NCBI GenBank assembly: GCA_002633025.1
Contig: NMRB01000022.1
Coordinates: 269,853-333,852 of the forward strand
DNA: 64,000 nt
Source of the DNA: Notospermus geniculatus
Taxonomy: Eukaryota; Nemertea; Pilidiophora; Heteronemertea; Lineidae
Direction of reading: 5' to 3'
Position numbers and translations under genes: made by a program. The notes beneath the pieces are model-generated. The model did not search any database and had not been told where the DNA came from. It was given only the letters and a program-made list of their open reading frames with translations. Positions 12,301 to 22,605 of the stretch are shown here, piece after piece. Each line of letters opens with the position of its first letter. Positions within the stretch are counted from its first letter, which is position 1.

Positions 12301-15262
12301 AAGCGGTGTGATACAGTCAAACCCAGCACGGGAGATATGAAACTTCTTTATCATGGTAGCATTGAAATTAAATTGAAACTGTATTGATGTATTGAAATGT
12401 CTCAGGCACTCATGACATGATACGTAAAACTGCAAGAAGACAACACCTTTCTTTGTCACAGTCTTAAGTCATCTTTGGCGGTATTGAATTAGTAGGCCCT
12501 ATTGCTGGCAGTGAAGAGGTGATGAGAAACCTGGAATGAAAATACAGCCAAGAGAATATACCGGTACATGCACATGCTTTGTTACCGGTATAATGTTGTT
12601 CAAGAATGATTGATGCTGTACTTTTTCAGCTCTGAACATTATGAAGAAGGATGCTGCTACAGAACCAGTGAGCGCTGCCGTCTTGAGCTACTTATCTTGT
12701 GTTCTTGTCCAGTCCATGTTACATAATGACACTCAAGGTATGTCTTCTGTCTGAATCAGTTTCCTGTCTCCTTGTCCTTATGTCATACGATCTCAAAGAT
12801 TTCAAGCTTTTGCACCACAAACGTACTGTTTGCATGTATTACTGAAAGATACTGCTGCCATGAGACAACCTTTCATTCTATATGTGTCGCAGTCTAGGAA
12901 AACCCGTCGGAAGTCGCTCAGCTATCAACAAGGGTTGTTAGATTGCATGTGCATTGATCTGCTACTGTTCACCTGTTATCGTATGTGGTACACTTCAGCT
13001 ATTGAAATGTGCGGATTCAGCAAGGCCATTAACACTTTCCTCAAAAGCGACATACGACGGGTTTTCCTAGACCGCCTCACATATTGAATCTTTCGCTTTA
13101 TTCAGTGACTGGCCCAACAAAGCAGTGTTAAAGTTAGTGTATTCGATATGTCTAGAAGTTCATAATCCCCTTCACTGTTTTGATCACCAGCTTCTGGTCT
13201 CCTTCTTGCGGATGGCAAACTCCTCCAACAATTACAAAGCTTAGTAACTTCATCACCAAGGAAGATCTCATCCTCATCTTGTATCATATTATCTGTCCTG
13301 CTCCTGCAACAACATAGCAACAAACTAAACGTGAGCACCAACTCTAGTTCGGTATTTTGCCATTGTTGATTTTAATGTTTCCTTTCAGTTCTCTTATTTC
13401 CCATTTGTTTGTTTCCATTTTGCTTGTGACGTTTATATTCATTTCGCCTTTCTTTCCTTCAATTTCCAGATCAACTGATCAACCATCACTTTGTTAACAC
13501 GTTTTGAATTGCAAAAGATTGGATTCAGTACCTATAATCTTGAGAGGTCGCGACCTTAGAATTATAGGGTTCTAACTAACATTTTGCTTGTTTTGAGAAA
13601 ATCGCTTGCAAAGTTTGACCACCTATGGTACGCTGTGCTGACATAGAACCTTGTTATTCTGATTTGGACACAACACCAGTAGGTCTTTAAGGTTCTAACT
13701 CGGCTATCAGATAGAACTCTGTAATACCAACAATACCCAACATCAAACTCAATTTTGACCAAAATGTTAGTTAGAACCCTGTAATTCTAAGGTCACGAGG
13801 TGTTTTATGTAATTGCTGTTTCTACTCTTCTCTATTTTCTATTATAGGTGGGCATTCATACATCACGCCCTGTGGAAATAGTTGACCTTATTGGTCTGAT
13901 CTCAGTCAAGAACATTGCATCCCAGGCAGCTGTCCTGTGTCTCTGCAGCTCTTATTTTGCCACAGATTGCAATGTGAAGGTCTTGAATATCAGAGGCAGG
14001 AAATCAAGCAAAGAGGTGCAACATCCAAAAGACCTTCCATGGCAAATTGACTCCTATCATATAAGGATGCTGCATATCTATCTGCAACATGTCATTGCCC
14101 AGGTAAGAAGCCAGTATTGGTATTGTATTTTTTCCTCAGCCAGTCATCATATGAACATTTTGTCAGCAGTGTACCTAAACACAACTATCTTGGTATAATT
14201 CCATTCAAAATTCAGTAAAGGAATGTTGATTATAGAACGAAACATGCTGCTTGATTTGATGCTCTTTTTCAGAGTGAGGGTTTTGTCTGCCAGTTTGCCC
14301 TTGATTGCTTGAAGAATTTGATGTCCTACCTAAGTCGATGTCGGAAAGAACTTGGTGAGCACTGTTCACATGATGCTACAAATTTATGATTCATGTCTGA
14401 GAGTTAGCAAAATGCTTCCACTCACCTGAAGAGACCTTCTGACTCGGATATACATCTATTTCAGCTGTGTATATTCAGAACCAGTCCTGGAACTCCTACC
14501 TGATAGAACTTGCACTGGATGTGCCAGACACCTCAGTCGGTGTTGCATTACTCTGGCCACATTTGCTTGAAATGGTAAGGGTGTGATAGTTTAGGCAACA
14601 AACATTTGTTCAAGTATGTAGTATGAAACCTGCAACCTAAGTCTTCTTTTTTGAAATTGTGCCCCAGTAACCTTGGTGTGATTGGTGCAGATTGACTGGT
14701 GGAGAGACTGGGCGATGTGGATCAATTGTGTGAGACCAGCATTCTTCTCATTGCTTCGTTTTCTTACCCAGCTTGCTGATGGAAACTGCCTTGCTGCACT
14801 CTGGTCTGATCGTCTAAGTTATGACATCATGCAAAGAATAATTGGTTACAGTGCGGAGAATGAAGATGATGCTGACATGGTGGCTTCTCTTGTCATCCTT
14901 ATGGAAAAGGTTAGTGAAAGAAATTCAGAATGAATTCAGAATGTTGGAAAACCTTTTCTTAGGGAAATCCTTATAATTCTGACATCTAGCCTTTATTTAT
15001 AGCAACAGTAGCCATGTTTGGCCTGGGGGAGTTGGCGTTGATTTAAGAGTATCAGCCATACATGTTCACCATTCTACAACACCAATGGTATTAGGAATAA
15101 CAGTAGGTACTGTAGCAGTTTTCTCTCTCACAAAATCTTTGCTTGTAACATCAGGTGATTGTCAGGGTATGGCACGGGTCAGACTCCACAGAGTCAGAAC
15201 AGAGCGCAACTCTCATTCAGCACACTTCCCAGGCTGAGCTCCATCTCACCTCAACTTGGTAG
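3358..15262 (+). CDS. MEI1: MEI1, meiosis inhibitor protein 1 (spliced, about 25 exons)
   Basis: MEI1 is a helical ARM/HEAT-like nuclear protein needed for meiotic DNA double-strand-break formation with the SPO11/TOPOVIBL machinery; plants have the related PRD1. Exons by frame and GT-AG borders: 3358-3613, 3784-3831, 4076-4146, 4503-4608, 6235-6435, 6943-7155, 7595-7711, 7833-7932, 8031-8165, 8596-8802, 9044-9197, 9765-9925, 10175-10308, 10535-10658, 10860-11035, 11251-11378, 11549-11650, 12076-12355, 12630-12737, 13470-13492 (tentative), 13848-14102, 14273-14354, 14465-14574, 14691-14909, 15155-15262. Phases agree across all junctions. The sum is about 1205 residues, near the roughly 1270 of the vertebrate protein. 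Recognisable stretches include EFLFESL at 7595, FAEFL near 9150, LQMKARFR near 9905 and NQSWNSYL near 14490. The ATG at 3358 is the first in frame after a stop, so the true start may lie in an unseen upstream exon. Confidence 0.9.
6612..6816. mobile_element. foldback element in MEI1 intron 5
   Basis: Arms of about 35 bp at 6612-6650 (TATATGTGACACTCCACC...) and 6780-6816 pair in inverse orientation with a few mismatches. The arms share the layout TATGTG...AAAACC.GTCGGAAGT.GC with the element at 12880-13085, suggesting one family. Confidence 0.6.
7325..7422. mobile_element. short foldback element in MEI1 intron 6
   Basis: A nearly perfect hairpin of about 48 bp per arm begins CGTTTGTTGTGAGGCGAGC, is centred on an unresolved base (7376) and has CAATAG next to the centre. 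It shares its centre and its ends with the element at 11942-12036. Confidence 0.75.
8437..8485. repeat. relic related to the 50-kb foldback element
   Basis: This piece of MEI1 intron 9, containing ACCCCGGTTGGGGTCGAAAA followed by ACGTGAATTCTGGAGA, aligns with the right arm of the foldback at 50062-50250 (CACCGGTTGGGGGCGAAAA then TTGCGAAATTCGGAGA). Only one arm is evident. Confidence 0.4.
9471..9687. mobile_element. foldback element in MEI1 intron 11
   Basis: Outer arms ATTCCTCTAAAAGAGCGCAG (9471) and the inverse CTCTTTTAGAGGAAT (to 9687) enclose inner arms around GACGGGACAGCGT and a central imperfect palindrome near 9562-9598. Two A/T homopolymer runs are also mirror images. No coding capacity. 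Confidence 0.7.
11942..12036. mobile_element. short foldback element in MEI1 intron 17
   Basis: Two arms of about 47 bp pair almost completely around a centre of GAAATTC, with CAATAG on each side. The ends (CCTTTTGAGGCGCGC) resemble those of the intron 6 element at 7325-7422. It ends about 40 bp before the exon 18 acceptor. Confidence 0.75.
12880..13085. mobile_element. foldback element in MEI1 intron 19
   Basis: The left arm (12880-12918, TATGTGTCGCAGTCTAGGAA then AACCCGTCGGAAGTCGC) is inverted at 13046-13085 with few differences. Related by layout to the element at 6612-6816. Confidence 0.6.
13544..13801. mobile_element. foldback element just upstream of MEI1 exon 21
   Basis: Arms 13544-13586 (AGGTCGCGACCTTAGAATTA then TAGGGTTCTAACTAACATTT) and 13759-13801 are inverse copies with two or three mismatches. 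The right end lies only about 45 bp from the exon 21 acceptor, so the hairpin may crowd the branch-point region. Confidence 0.7.
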
Positions 15263-15923
15263 TGATTCATTGTATGTTGACCTACTGGTGTCTTATCAAG
15301 TTCCATGAATCAGACGGTCGTCAGTGCCAACGGTCCACGCAGTCAGTTCGTGGAATTGAATGATTGACGGGTCATAAACACAAGTGGCACGCGGCATCCT
15401 TTTGATGTCTGAGGGAGTTTTGATGAGAATGTCGTCTGCTAGTGCTACTGCTGACTTGTGGAGAGCTGGATGAAACAGGCATATTTTCAAAGGCCCAGAG
15501 TCACTTCGCCTTCGTGCGATAGGCTACGTAGGACGAATTAACCCTTGATGGTTGAAGATGGCAGAAGCTTATGCTCAATGCATTAACTCAGTGGTGTTTA
15601 CTACAAACTTCACCAGTGACCTGACAATCGTAAGAGCTCACCCAATGTCTATGGAGCACATCTATGTACATTTAGGAAAGCTACAAAATATACGCCTTAG
15701 TTAACGTGGGATGCACATTTTGTGTGCTAAGTTCAAGAGTCAAAGCACATTTTTATGCTATACTAGAATTGAGAGAAGCTCAGAAAATATGCTAAGTTTA
15801 GTGACAGAAGCATTTTTTGTGTGCTAAGGCAATTTTCAAAATGAGAACCCTGAAATATTCCACGTTTAGCCAATCAGCATGTCGGATTGGAAAGAAAACG
15901 AAATGCATACCGGGAGTTTCCCC

Positions 15924-15952
15924 AAGTGAGCGACTCGGCGAGTCGCTCACTT
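15924..15952. repeat. 29-nt palindrome
   Basis: AAGTGAGCGACTCG and its exact inverse CGAGTCGCTCACTT are separated by one base. No flanking inverted repeat extends it, so it may be a small stem-loop or the core of an eroded foldback. Confidence 0.6.
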
Positions 15953-16206
15953 CGGCCAGGCTCGAGGAAGCCTTGGCAGCCTGCCAAATACCTTACCGAA
16001 CGCTCTCCCGCTTCCCCGAGCCTCCCCGAGGAAGCTTTCCGAACACGCTAGATGATGTAACACATCAACATACCAAAATAGTGTATTTTAGCTGGATACA
16101 GGCCTAGGCAGGGTAGGCACTGTGGCATCCATGACTAGGCCTGGGGCTACCGGTAGGCTGGGCATGCTGGGTGGGGGCTGGGCTAGGAAGGTTCAAGCGG
16201 TAGCTG

Positions 16207-16500
16207 GTGATTTCGGCCCACGGTGATTTCGGCCCGGTGATTTAGGCCCCAGTTCAGTTGGTGCCATTCGGCCCTCTGTCAATTAGTTAGTGAGCGATGC
16301 GTAGTCTGAATAAAAGAATAAACTACATTTTTATGATGAGATAGGCCTAGGGCCTAGGCCTAATCAAAATAGTTTTTTTTTCAAGGGGGACAAAGGCCTG
16401 GGGCTGGGCATAAGTTAAGTAGGCCCCCTAAATTATGCCTGATGGTGAAATATGGTCGGGCCTAAATCACCGGGCCGAAATCACCGTGGGCCGAAATCAC
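16207..16500. mobile_element. foldback element with 42-bp terminal inverted repeats
   Basis: GTGATTTCGGCCCACGGTGA begins a 42-bp arm (16207-16248) that is repeated in inverse orientation at 16458-16500. The arm itself is a threefold variant of GGTGATTTCGGCCC. The interior of about 210 bp has AGGCCT words and no coding frame. Confidence 0.75.
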
Positions 16501-16517
16501 ATGAAATCGGTTCAAGC

Positions 16518-16557
16518 TTGGAGGAATTATACTGAGTACTCAGTATAATTCCTCCAA
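16518..16557. repeat. perfect 40-nt palindrome
   Basis: TTGGAGGAATTATACTGAGT is followed directly by its exact reverse complement, with no spacer. It lies 17 bp right of the preceding foldback element. Confidence 0.75.
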
Positions 16558-17099
16558 GGTTCAAGGTAGTACATGTAGGCCTAGGCCCTGGGCCAGTTAC
16601 CATGGTTACTCAGTTCACAAGAGTAGACTACGAGTACTAGGCCTTTGCCTATGCGGTGTAGGCCAATGCCATCCACTATATGCAGCCCAGTCATGCCAGT
16701 AGAATGCAGAATGCAGTTCCGTCAGCACAGGCCTAGGGGCCTATAGGCCGAGGCCTAGTCATCTTAGCAGTTCGTGCATTTCATTTACAGAATTGGACCG
16801 AAATGACTGATTATCTCCCAGTGCAGCTGCATTGCTAATGCTAGGTAACAACACTAACAGGTCCAGTAGGCTCAACTCAAAGCCGGCCAAAGACTAAGAG
16901 GCATGTTAGAGGCCTAAGACTATATGTAACTAGCCAGAAGGCCTACCCTAACAGGTCTTTGCCAGAGCACTCTCTTGTTCATAGCCTAGGTCTTAAAGAT
17001 CTGTCAGGATCTTCGGGTGATGATGGTGATGGCATCAATTTCACCTCTGACATGAGATTTGTCTAAAATGACTAATATGACTCGAATGTAATTTTTCAG

Positions 17100-18967
17100 G
17101 ATCCTGATATTTTATGATGGCATTGATTTCAACATAAAGAACTCAAATGTCCCTGAGTTTTCTGGCAAAAAACATGGACGAGTATACCTCACATCCCACA
17201 GGGTAAGCATTCACCAATGGAAACGTGTGTCATCAGCCTTGTCATGTCCACATCATGCAATGATAAGTGTCACATTTCATTTTACTTTCTTGGCATTGAA
17301 CTAAGATTAAGAAGAGACCTTGATTTTGTGTTTTTATGCACTCTTTTCTCTCTCTTAGGTGGTATTCAACAGCAAGAAGACTGATCACTTGCAGTCCTTT
17401 TCTATTCCATTCACATGCATGAAGGACATCAAGCTGGAGCAGCCGGTATTTGGGGCTAACTACATCAGTGGAGTTGTTAATGCAGAGCAAGGAGGTGTGT
17501 TATAGAAAGTGCAGTAAGGAACCACCATGTATTTACTGGCTTGTCCCTTCATTTTTCATCCCCCAGTGGCCCATGATGAAGTAAACTTATGTTGGGCGAA
17601 CGAACATTGATGACACTAGTATTAATAGTATACCAAATTAATGACAAATAGCCTGCCATTACATGTATGTAAGCCACTTTGTACCATTCATAATGAAGTG
17701 AACTTCTTGCTGTATCCCTCTGTTAATTAGGTGAATAAGCATGTTGATGCAACTTTTATCTTGCACTTACAGGAAACTGGCAAGGCCAAGCAAAATTTGA
17801 GATTCATTTCAACCATGGGGGTTGCATTGACTTCGGCCAGACCATGTTGGAGGCTGGAAAGAGAGGTTTGTGAACTGATATTTCATTTCTGTATGATCTT
17901 GCTTATAATCGTTGGTCACTAGTTGAGTTGGAACTACAGTACAGGTCACAATTGACATCCCTACAGCTTCGCGTAAGTTACTCATAAGTTATGCGTAACT
18001 TACGCGTAACTCACGGCTTTCGTTTCGCCTAACTCACTGCGTAACTCGCCAAAATCGCGTAACTCGCCTCATAAATCACTGCATAGCTAGCGAAATTCGC
18101 GTTACTCACCTCGTGACGCGTAACATAGCTCGTGAGTTGTTGCGCAAGTTACGTGTAACTTGCGCGAATTTAGGGATGTCAATTGTGACCTGTACTGTAA
18201 GCCTCACCAATGTCATTGATATGGACTTCTTGGCTACCGGGTAAATCAGTTTGATTTCATTTGTTACCCTTGATTAATACGCATTCTTTTTTCAGCTTCA
18301 CGCAACAGGACTCGGAGGCAACCACCACCATATGTACCACCACCACCTGGACCATATTATGCTGCTCCTCCCCCGGCATATGCACCAGCTGCTAATGACC
18401 CATACTATTCATTTGTGCCCTATCAGACATTCCCTGATCAACCTCCTGGTAAGTATGAACTCTCCCGAAATCCCATTTGCCATGCCATAGTATTTTTGAA
18501 CTGTTTTGCTGAACTGGGTGAGATGAGTTAAATCAATATTGGCATTATCACAATTGTCTCTACATCGTTGGGTTGAAGAGTATAACCCATTTCTAATATT
18601 CAACGGGTCTTAGGGGTATTCCTTCATGCCCACCAGACTTAAATGTAACTGTAACTCTCTGGACATTTCAGCTAACAGCGTTTACATGATGGAAGCACCT
18701 CCACCGTACCCAGGAATTGATCCTAATCCACCACCATACAACCCCAACATGAATGCAAATGGTGTACCACCTATGGCACAAGGCGGATATCCTCCAGCAG
18801 CACCACCACCAGGATTCAATGTGAATAGTGGATATCCCAATGGAAATGATGCCAAGGCCCAGGAAGCTGCTCAGAGTGCATACTATAATCCGCAGTATCC
18901 TCATAATGTTTACATGCCAGCCACTGCTCCACCATCGTATGATGATGCTACTAAAAAACAGCAGTAA
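17100..18967 (+). CDS. WBP2: WBP2, WW domain-binding protein 2 (first exon missing)
   Basis: WBP2 is an adaptor and coactivator with an N-terminal GRAM (PH-like) domain and a Pro/Tyr-rich tail whose PPxY motifs bind WW domains of YAP/TAZ, NEDD4-type ligases and WWOX. Exons: 17100-17202, 17359-17494, 17773-17865, 18296-18448, 18672-18967, with consistent phases and a TAA stop. The GRAM part is plain: [46 protein letters not shown]. The tail has three PPPY motifs (QPPPY, APPPYPG, NPPPYNP) and a terminal PPSY, plus the conserved [15 protein letters not shown] ending. The visible part is about 259 residues; the vertebrate protein is 261, with roughly 20 residues before this point. The first exon must end in phase 2 and was not found. 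WBP2 versus a WBP2NL-like paralogue cannot be separated here. Confidence 0.93.
17935..18199. mobile_element. foldback element in WBP2 intron
   Basis: The terminal 28 bp (starting TACAGTACAGGTCACAATTG at 17935) is repeated exactly in inverse orientation, ending at 18199. The interior is a degenerate series of GCGTAACT/AGTTACGC words and is itself self-complementary. Confidence 0.75.
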
Positions 18968-19047
18968 GATGTGACTGTGTTAATAATACCTGTACACTGT
19001 GATTCTGTGTTGGAAAATAGAATGGGTTTTGATGTGTATAATTATTG

Positions 19048-19666
19048 CAGAGATGCCAACCATTACGTTTTTGCCGTAATTTCTACGTTTTTTGCCGATT
19101 TTCCAGCTATTCCGGCCGTAATCCGAAAAATTACGGCAAAACAAATTTTTTTAATCCAAAAAAATTTTTTTACTTGACTTTAAACGTGTGGCTTGACGAT
19201 GTGTGGAGATTGTTCATGCGGCGCATGAGAGACGTCTATCAGCCTTTTGACAAACTAAACTGCGCAGATCGCTGGATTTTATCCACTGCGCATCCCATCG
19301 TCTGGTTCATGAATGTGGAATGGCGGTGCCCATAAAAGCGCATGTGAAGCGCGATTTTGCTGGGAAATGTTGGAATATCTGCTGATTTTCTGATCGATTT
19401 CGGGCTTTGTTACAGTCATCATGTCTGCTGGGCCGCCTGTCAAAAGTTTGAAGGCTGTGCAGAGGTATCGGCGGGAATACTTGGAAAAATACCCCGTTCT
19501 GGAGCAATCAAAGAAGGATGATTTTCATGTCTTTTGCACCGTGACCGTGTGTAACGTTGAATAGGCCTACATCCACTGATACTTGAAGCCTTCCTCAAAT
19601 TACTTGAAATTGGGCTTTTTGGGATGAAAAATTACAGGAAGGGTCAATTTGAGGTTGGCATCTCTG
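19048..19666. mobile_element. hAT-like MITE downstream of WBP2
   Basis: The left end CAGAGATGCCAACC and right end GGTTGGCATCTCTG are exact inverse copies, of the CAGRG type typical of hAT transposons. TTATTG occurs directly on both sides (19042-19047 and 19667-19672) as a probable target-site duplication, although hAT normally makes 8 bp. The 619-bp interior has no transposase frame. It lies 80 bp after the WBP2 stop, so it probably sits in the 3' UTR. Confidence 0.75.
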
Positions 19667-22230
19667 TTATTGTGTAAATGCTTTATTGGCCCTTTGTTGC
19701 TGAAAGTCTTCACAGCATACATCCATCTTTGCCTTATCATGGCTGAGAACATCTTGACTACCAAGGGTTGTGACATCGCTCCGACTACGCTCGCAGTAGT
19801 ACAGACACATGGTAGGCCATGACGGGCTGAGAATAGGGGCCTTTTTGTCACACATTACACATTTCTTCACAACGTGTGTCAGTGTTCAGATGATGTGAGG
19901 CAAAAGTTCCTGCTATCATAACCTGTACTGTTCATGAATGAATTAATTTGAAACATTTGCTTTTGAGCTACATTGTTCTGCAGATCATATTGGGAGAGGG
20001 GAATGTAAATATGTAAGATTGGGAATGGGCTAATGGCTTTCATGCTGGGAGTCGCAGTATTGTTGATGAAAGATTACTGTTTAGTTTATTTGTAATTTAT
20101 TTTGTGGATTAGGACAGTGGCAGTCCACCTGTTTAAGGACTGTGTGTTGAGTCCTAATTTTGATTGTCTGCTTATTTCATCTTCAAAAACTTCGAAGTGA
20201 AAACTAGTCAGATTTCTGTAGATGTTTAAAAACGTGTTTAAACTTCAAACGGTGTTCTCTTGTACAGGAATCTCGTATTCATATAAATATTGGTGTGTTT
20301 AAAAAGGATATGGTCCCTATCGAACCCAATATGACTACCCAATAGGCCCTATACCTATTCCATCATAGGGAGTGCAGTTAAGCTCTGGTAAGTGATGGTC
20401 ATGTCCATATTGTTGGTCATTTAATGCACTTCGGTGCTGGAAAATGGGGCCATGTCCTGCTATATCTTCATTTATATCAGAAAGATGCTGCATAATCCTT
20501 GATCATTTGTGTAAAAAGGAATTTCATATTGCATGTTGCTTCACATATCATGAACCACACTTGGAAAGTCCACTCCCTCCCGAAGTGATTAAGGAGACTA
20601 CCTTAAAGTCAGTCATACCAGTGAATCCAATCATTCTAATCTGTTAGCAATGAAGTGAAGACATATTTCATGGAGGGCTTGAAAGGAAAGGTGTGGATTC
20701 ATCAGAAGTTCTTCATCAGTCATGTTCATGTAAATTGTAACAGAATGTATCTGTGTATACATGTAAGTTCGTAAATTAAATCACCATTTTATCCACATAT
20801 TTTTCATGTGTTGATAAGTCCTTTGAGCGAGCCAATATATCGTATGTAAAATAACTAAACCCAATATATAAACACCCAACTAACAGTAACACATTTCTTC
20901 ATACGTATTAAACCATTTCTTTTCAGATTTGACTTTGTATGACTTTGGCATTAATCAGTATTCAGTCTCCAGTCCATGTGTGATATTATGTGCCTTTCTG
21001 TGCAGTATTGGGGTTTCAAAATTTCAATTTATGTATACCACCGTCAGAAATTATGTTCCACTCTACTCATAAAATGTTATTTGTGGTCACCTTATACCTC
21101 CTCCGTGCCGTTCCTTGCAGCCCTTGTTTTTATCGCTGTCTTGGTTCAAAGGAATATCGGGGTAAGTTGAGGGTATGTGACCTGATGATTGCACAATTTT
21201 GTTGTTGTTGTTACTGTATTATTGACTATTTTGAATGACCGTCGTGCCCGTAACGTGGTACGTGAAAAAGAATGGTGCTCTGGTGATTGCCGTCGTCACT
21301 GTTACTGGTAAAATCTTCAAAACGTTTCTCTAGCACATCTCTTGGCTGCCTCATGTGCTCATGTTTATCATCACCTTCCTTCCCTAATGTTCTTAGGGGC
21401 AGCTCTGTATTTTTTTACACATTTCGCATCATGCCCATCATAGATCGAATTCCATTTGTGTAGAAGAAATGTACGATGTCTTATTTTTAGCAAGTTTATT
21501 GCATGAAAAAGCATACATGAAGTCGGCCTGTCCTTCAGCTCTTCAAGCTACTTTTGCGAGTAGTTAGGCCTACCAGTTGGTGTTGTCGTTTGTAGAACCT
21601 TTATACCTTCATAACGGATGTTTCGACGTCCACTGTAAAAAAAAGAAAAAATCAAGTGTTTGACAAGACATTGCCGTTCTCTGCGATTTGTGTCGAATCA
21701 CATAGTAGCTATTACCATGGTTACCTTCCCAATGAGAGGAAAGACAACAATCATACCGACACGTCTAAGATCATGTGGATATTGTGTGGTTCAACCACAA
21801 CTGGATAAACCAACGTATTCTGAGTTATTGCACTCGCAAGTTGAGATCATATTGAAGTGTCGGGTTCCCGGTAGAACAAAATTTTGTGCATCTTTCGATT
21901 CTTATAGTAATTTTTAACTTCAACTTACAGATAACTCCTTTCTCCTTCACTGAAATGTGCAAAGCTGTGTAAGAAGATCGTCCCCTAGAGTACTCTAGTT
22001 GTTTATGAGATGGACAATTTGTGGCAGTTTGCTTAACACAAGAGCTGACAAGGCTGGCGTACGTGAGTGGTAGATGAAAATACCTGATCCTTCCCCAATC
22101 CCTTGGCCCGTCTGAACTACTTACATTGTTTTTGAAGTTTATGAATATTATCGTGGGAAACTGAAAAAACAAATCCGTTGATGGTCAACGAACTCGCCCA
22201 TTTTATCAAAATAGATCCTCTCTTATCATT

Positions 22231-22259
22231 AAGACCGCCCCCATCAATGGGGCGGTCTT
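22231..22259. repeat. GC-rich hairpin
   Basis: AAGACCGCCCC and its exact inverse GGGGCGGTCTT flank a seven-base loop. It stands out in AT-rich surroundings; no U-tract or other terminator context is implied in a eukaryote. Confidence 0.6.
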
Positions 22260-22605
22260 CCTTGTTTTTACTGAATTTCTCTCTCTCTCTGGATCTCTCC
22301 ATCCAATCTATGGTTTCAGCACGATAACTAACGAAAAACGCCATGTATCGCGGTAAAATTTTCAGGAATTGTAGATGTGCATATTACACAGAACCCTATT
22401 GATTCTTGGGGTCATCCGTGTACAAATAGTGGGAAATTTGGGTGAAATTTCTCGTTTTATCTATATTTCATTTCACTGAGTGACTGAAATGCCATCTTCA
22501 GGCAATTCATAGTACTATTACTATCACTTCTATAGCATGTGCTTTTAGTTCGTTATGTGTGCTGAAGATGGCGTTGTGATCACCCTGGACTGGTTCCTCT
22601 CTTGA

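Larger units (their letters stand above)
15263..17099. other. MEI1-WBP2 intergenic region, unplaced WBP2 exon 1
   Basis: It should contain the WBP2 promoter and first exon, but I could not find a clear one. It holds a 29-nt palindrome (15924-15952), a foldback (16207-16500), a perfect 40-nt palindrome (16518-16557) and an AGGCCT-rich stretch. AATAAA words near 16307-16318 could serve MEI1 polyadenylation, though they are about 1 kb after the stop. Confidence 0.5.

Noticed and set aside
15558-15629. ATGGCAGAAGC... as WBP2 exon 1
   Set aside because: It ends in phase 0 at a GTAAGA donor, while exon 2 of WBP2 needs phase 2, and its residues do not resemble the WBP2 N-terminus.
22231-22259. Rho-independent terminator
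   Set aside because: The hairpin has the right shape, but this is a eukaryotic intergenic region and no U-tract follows.
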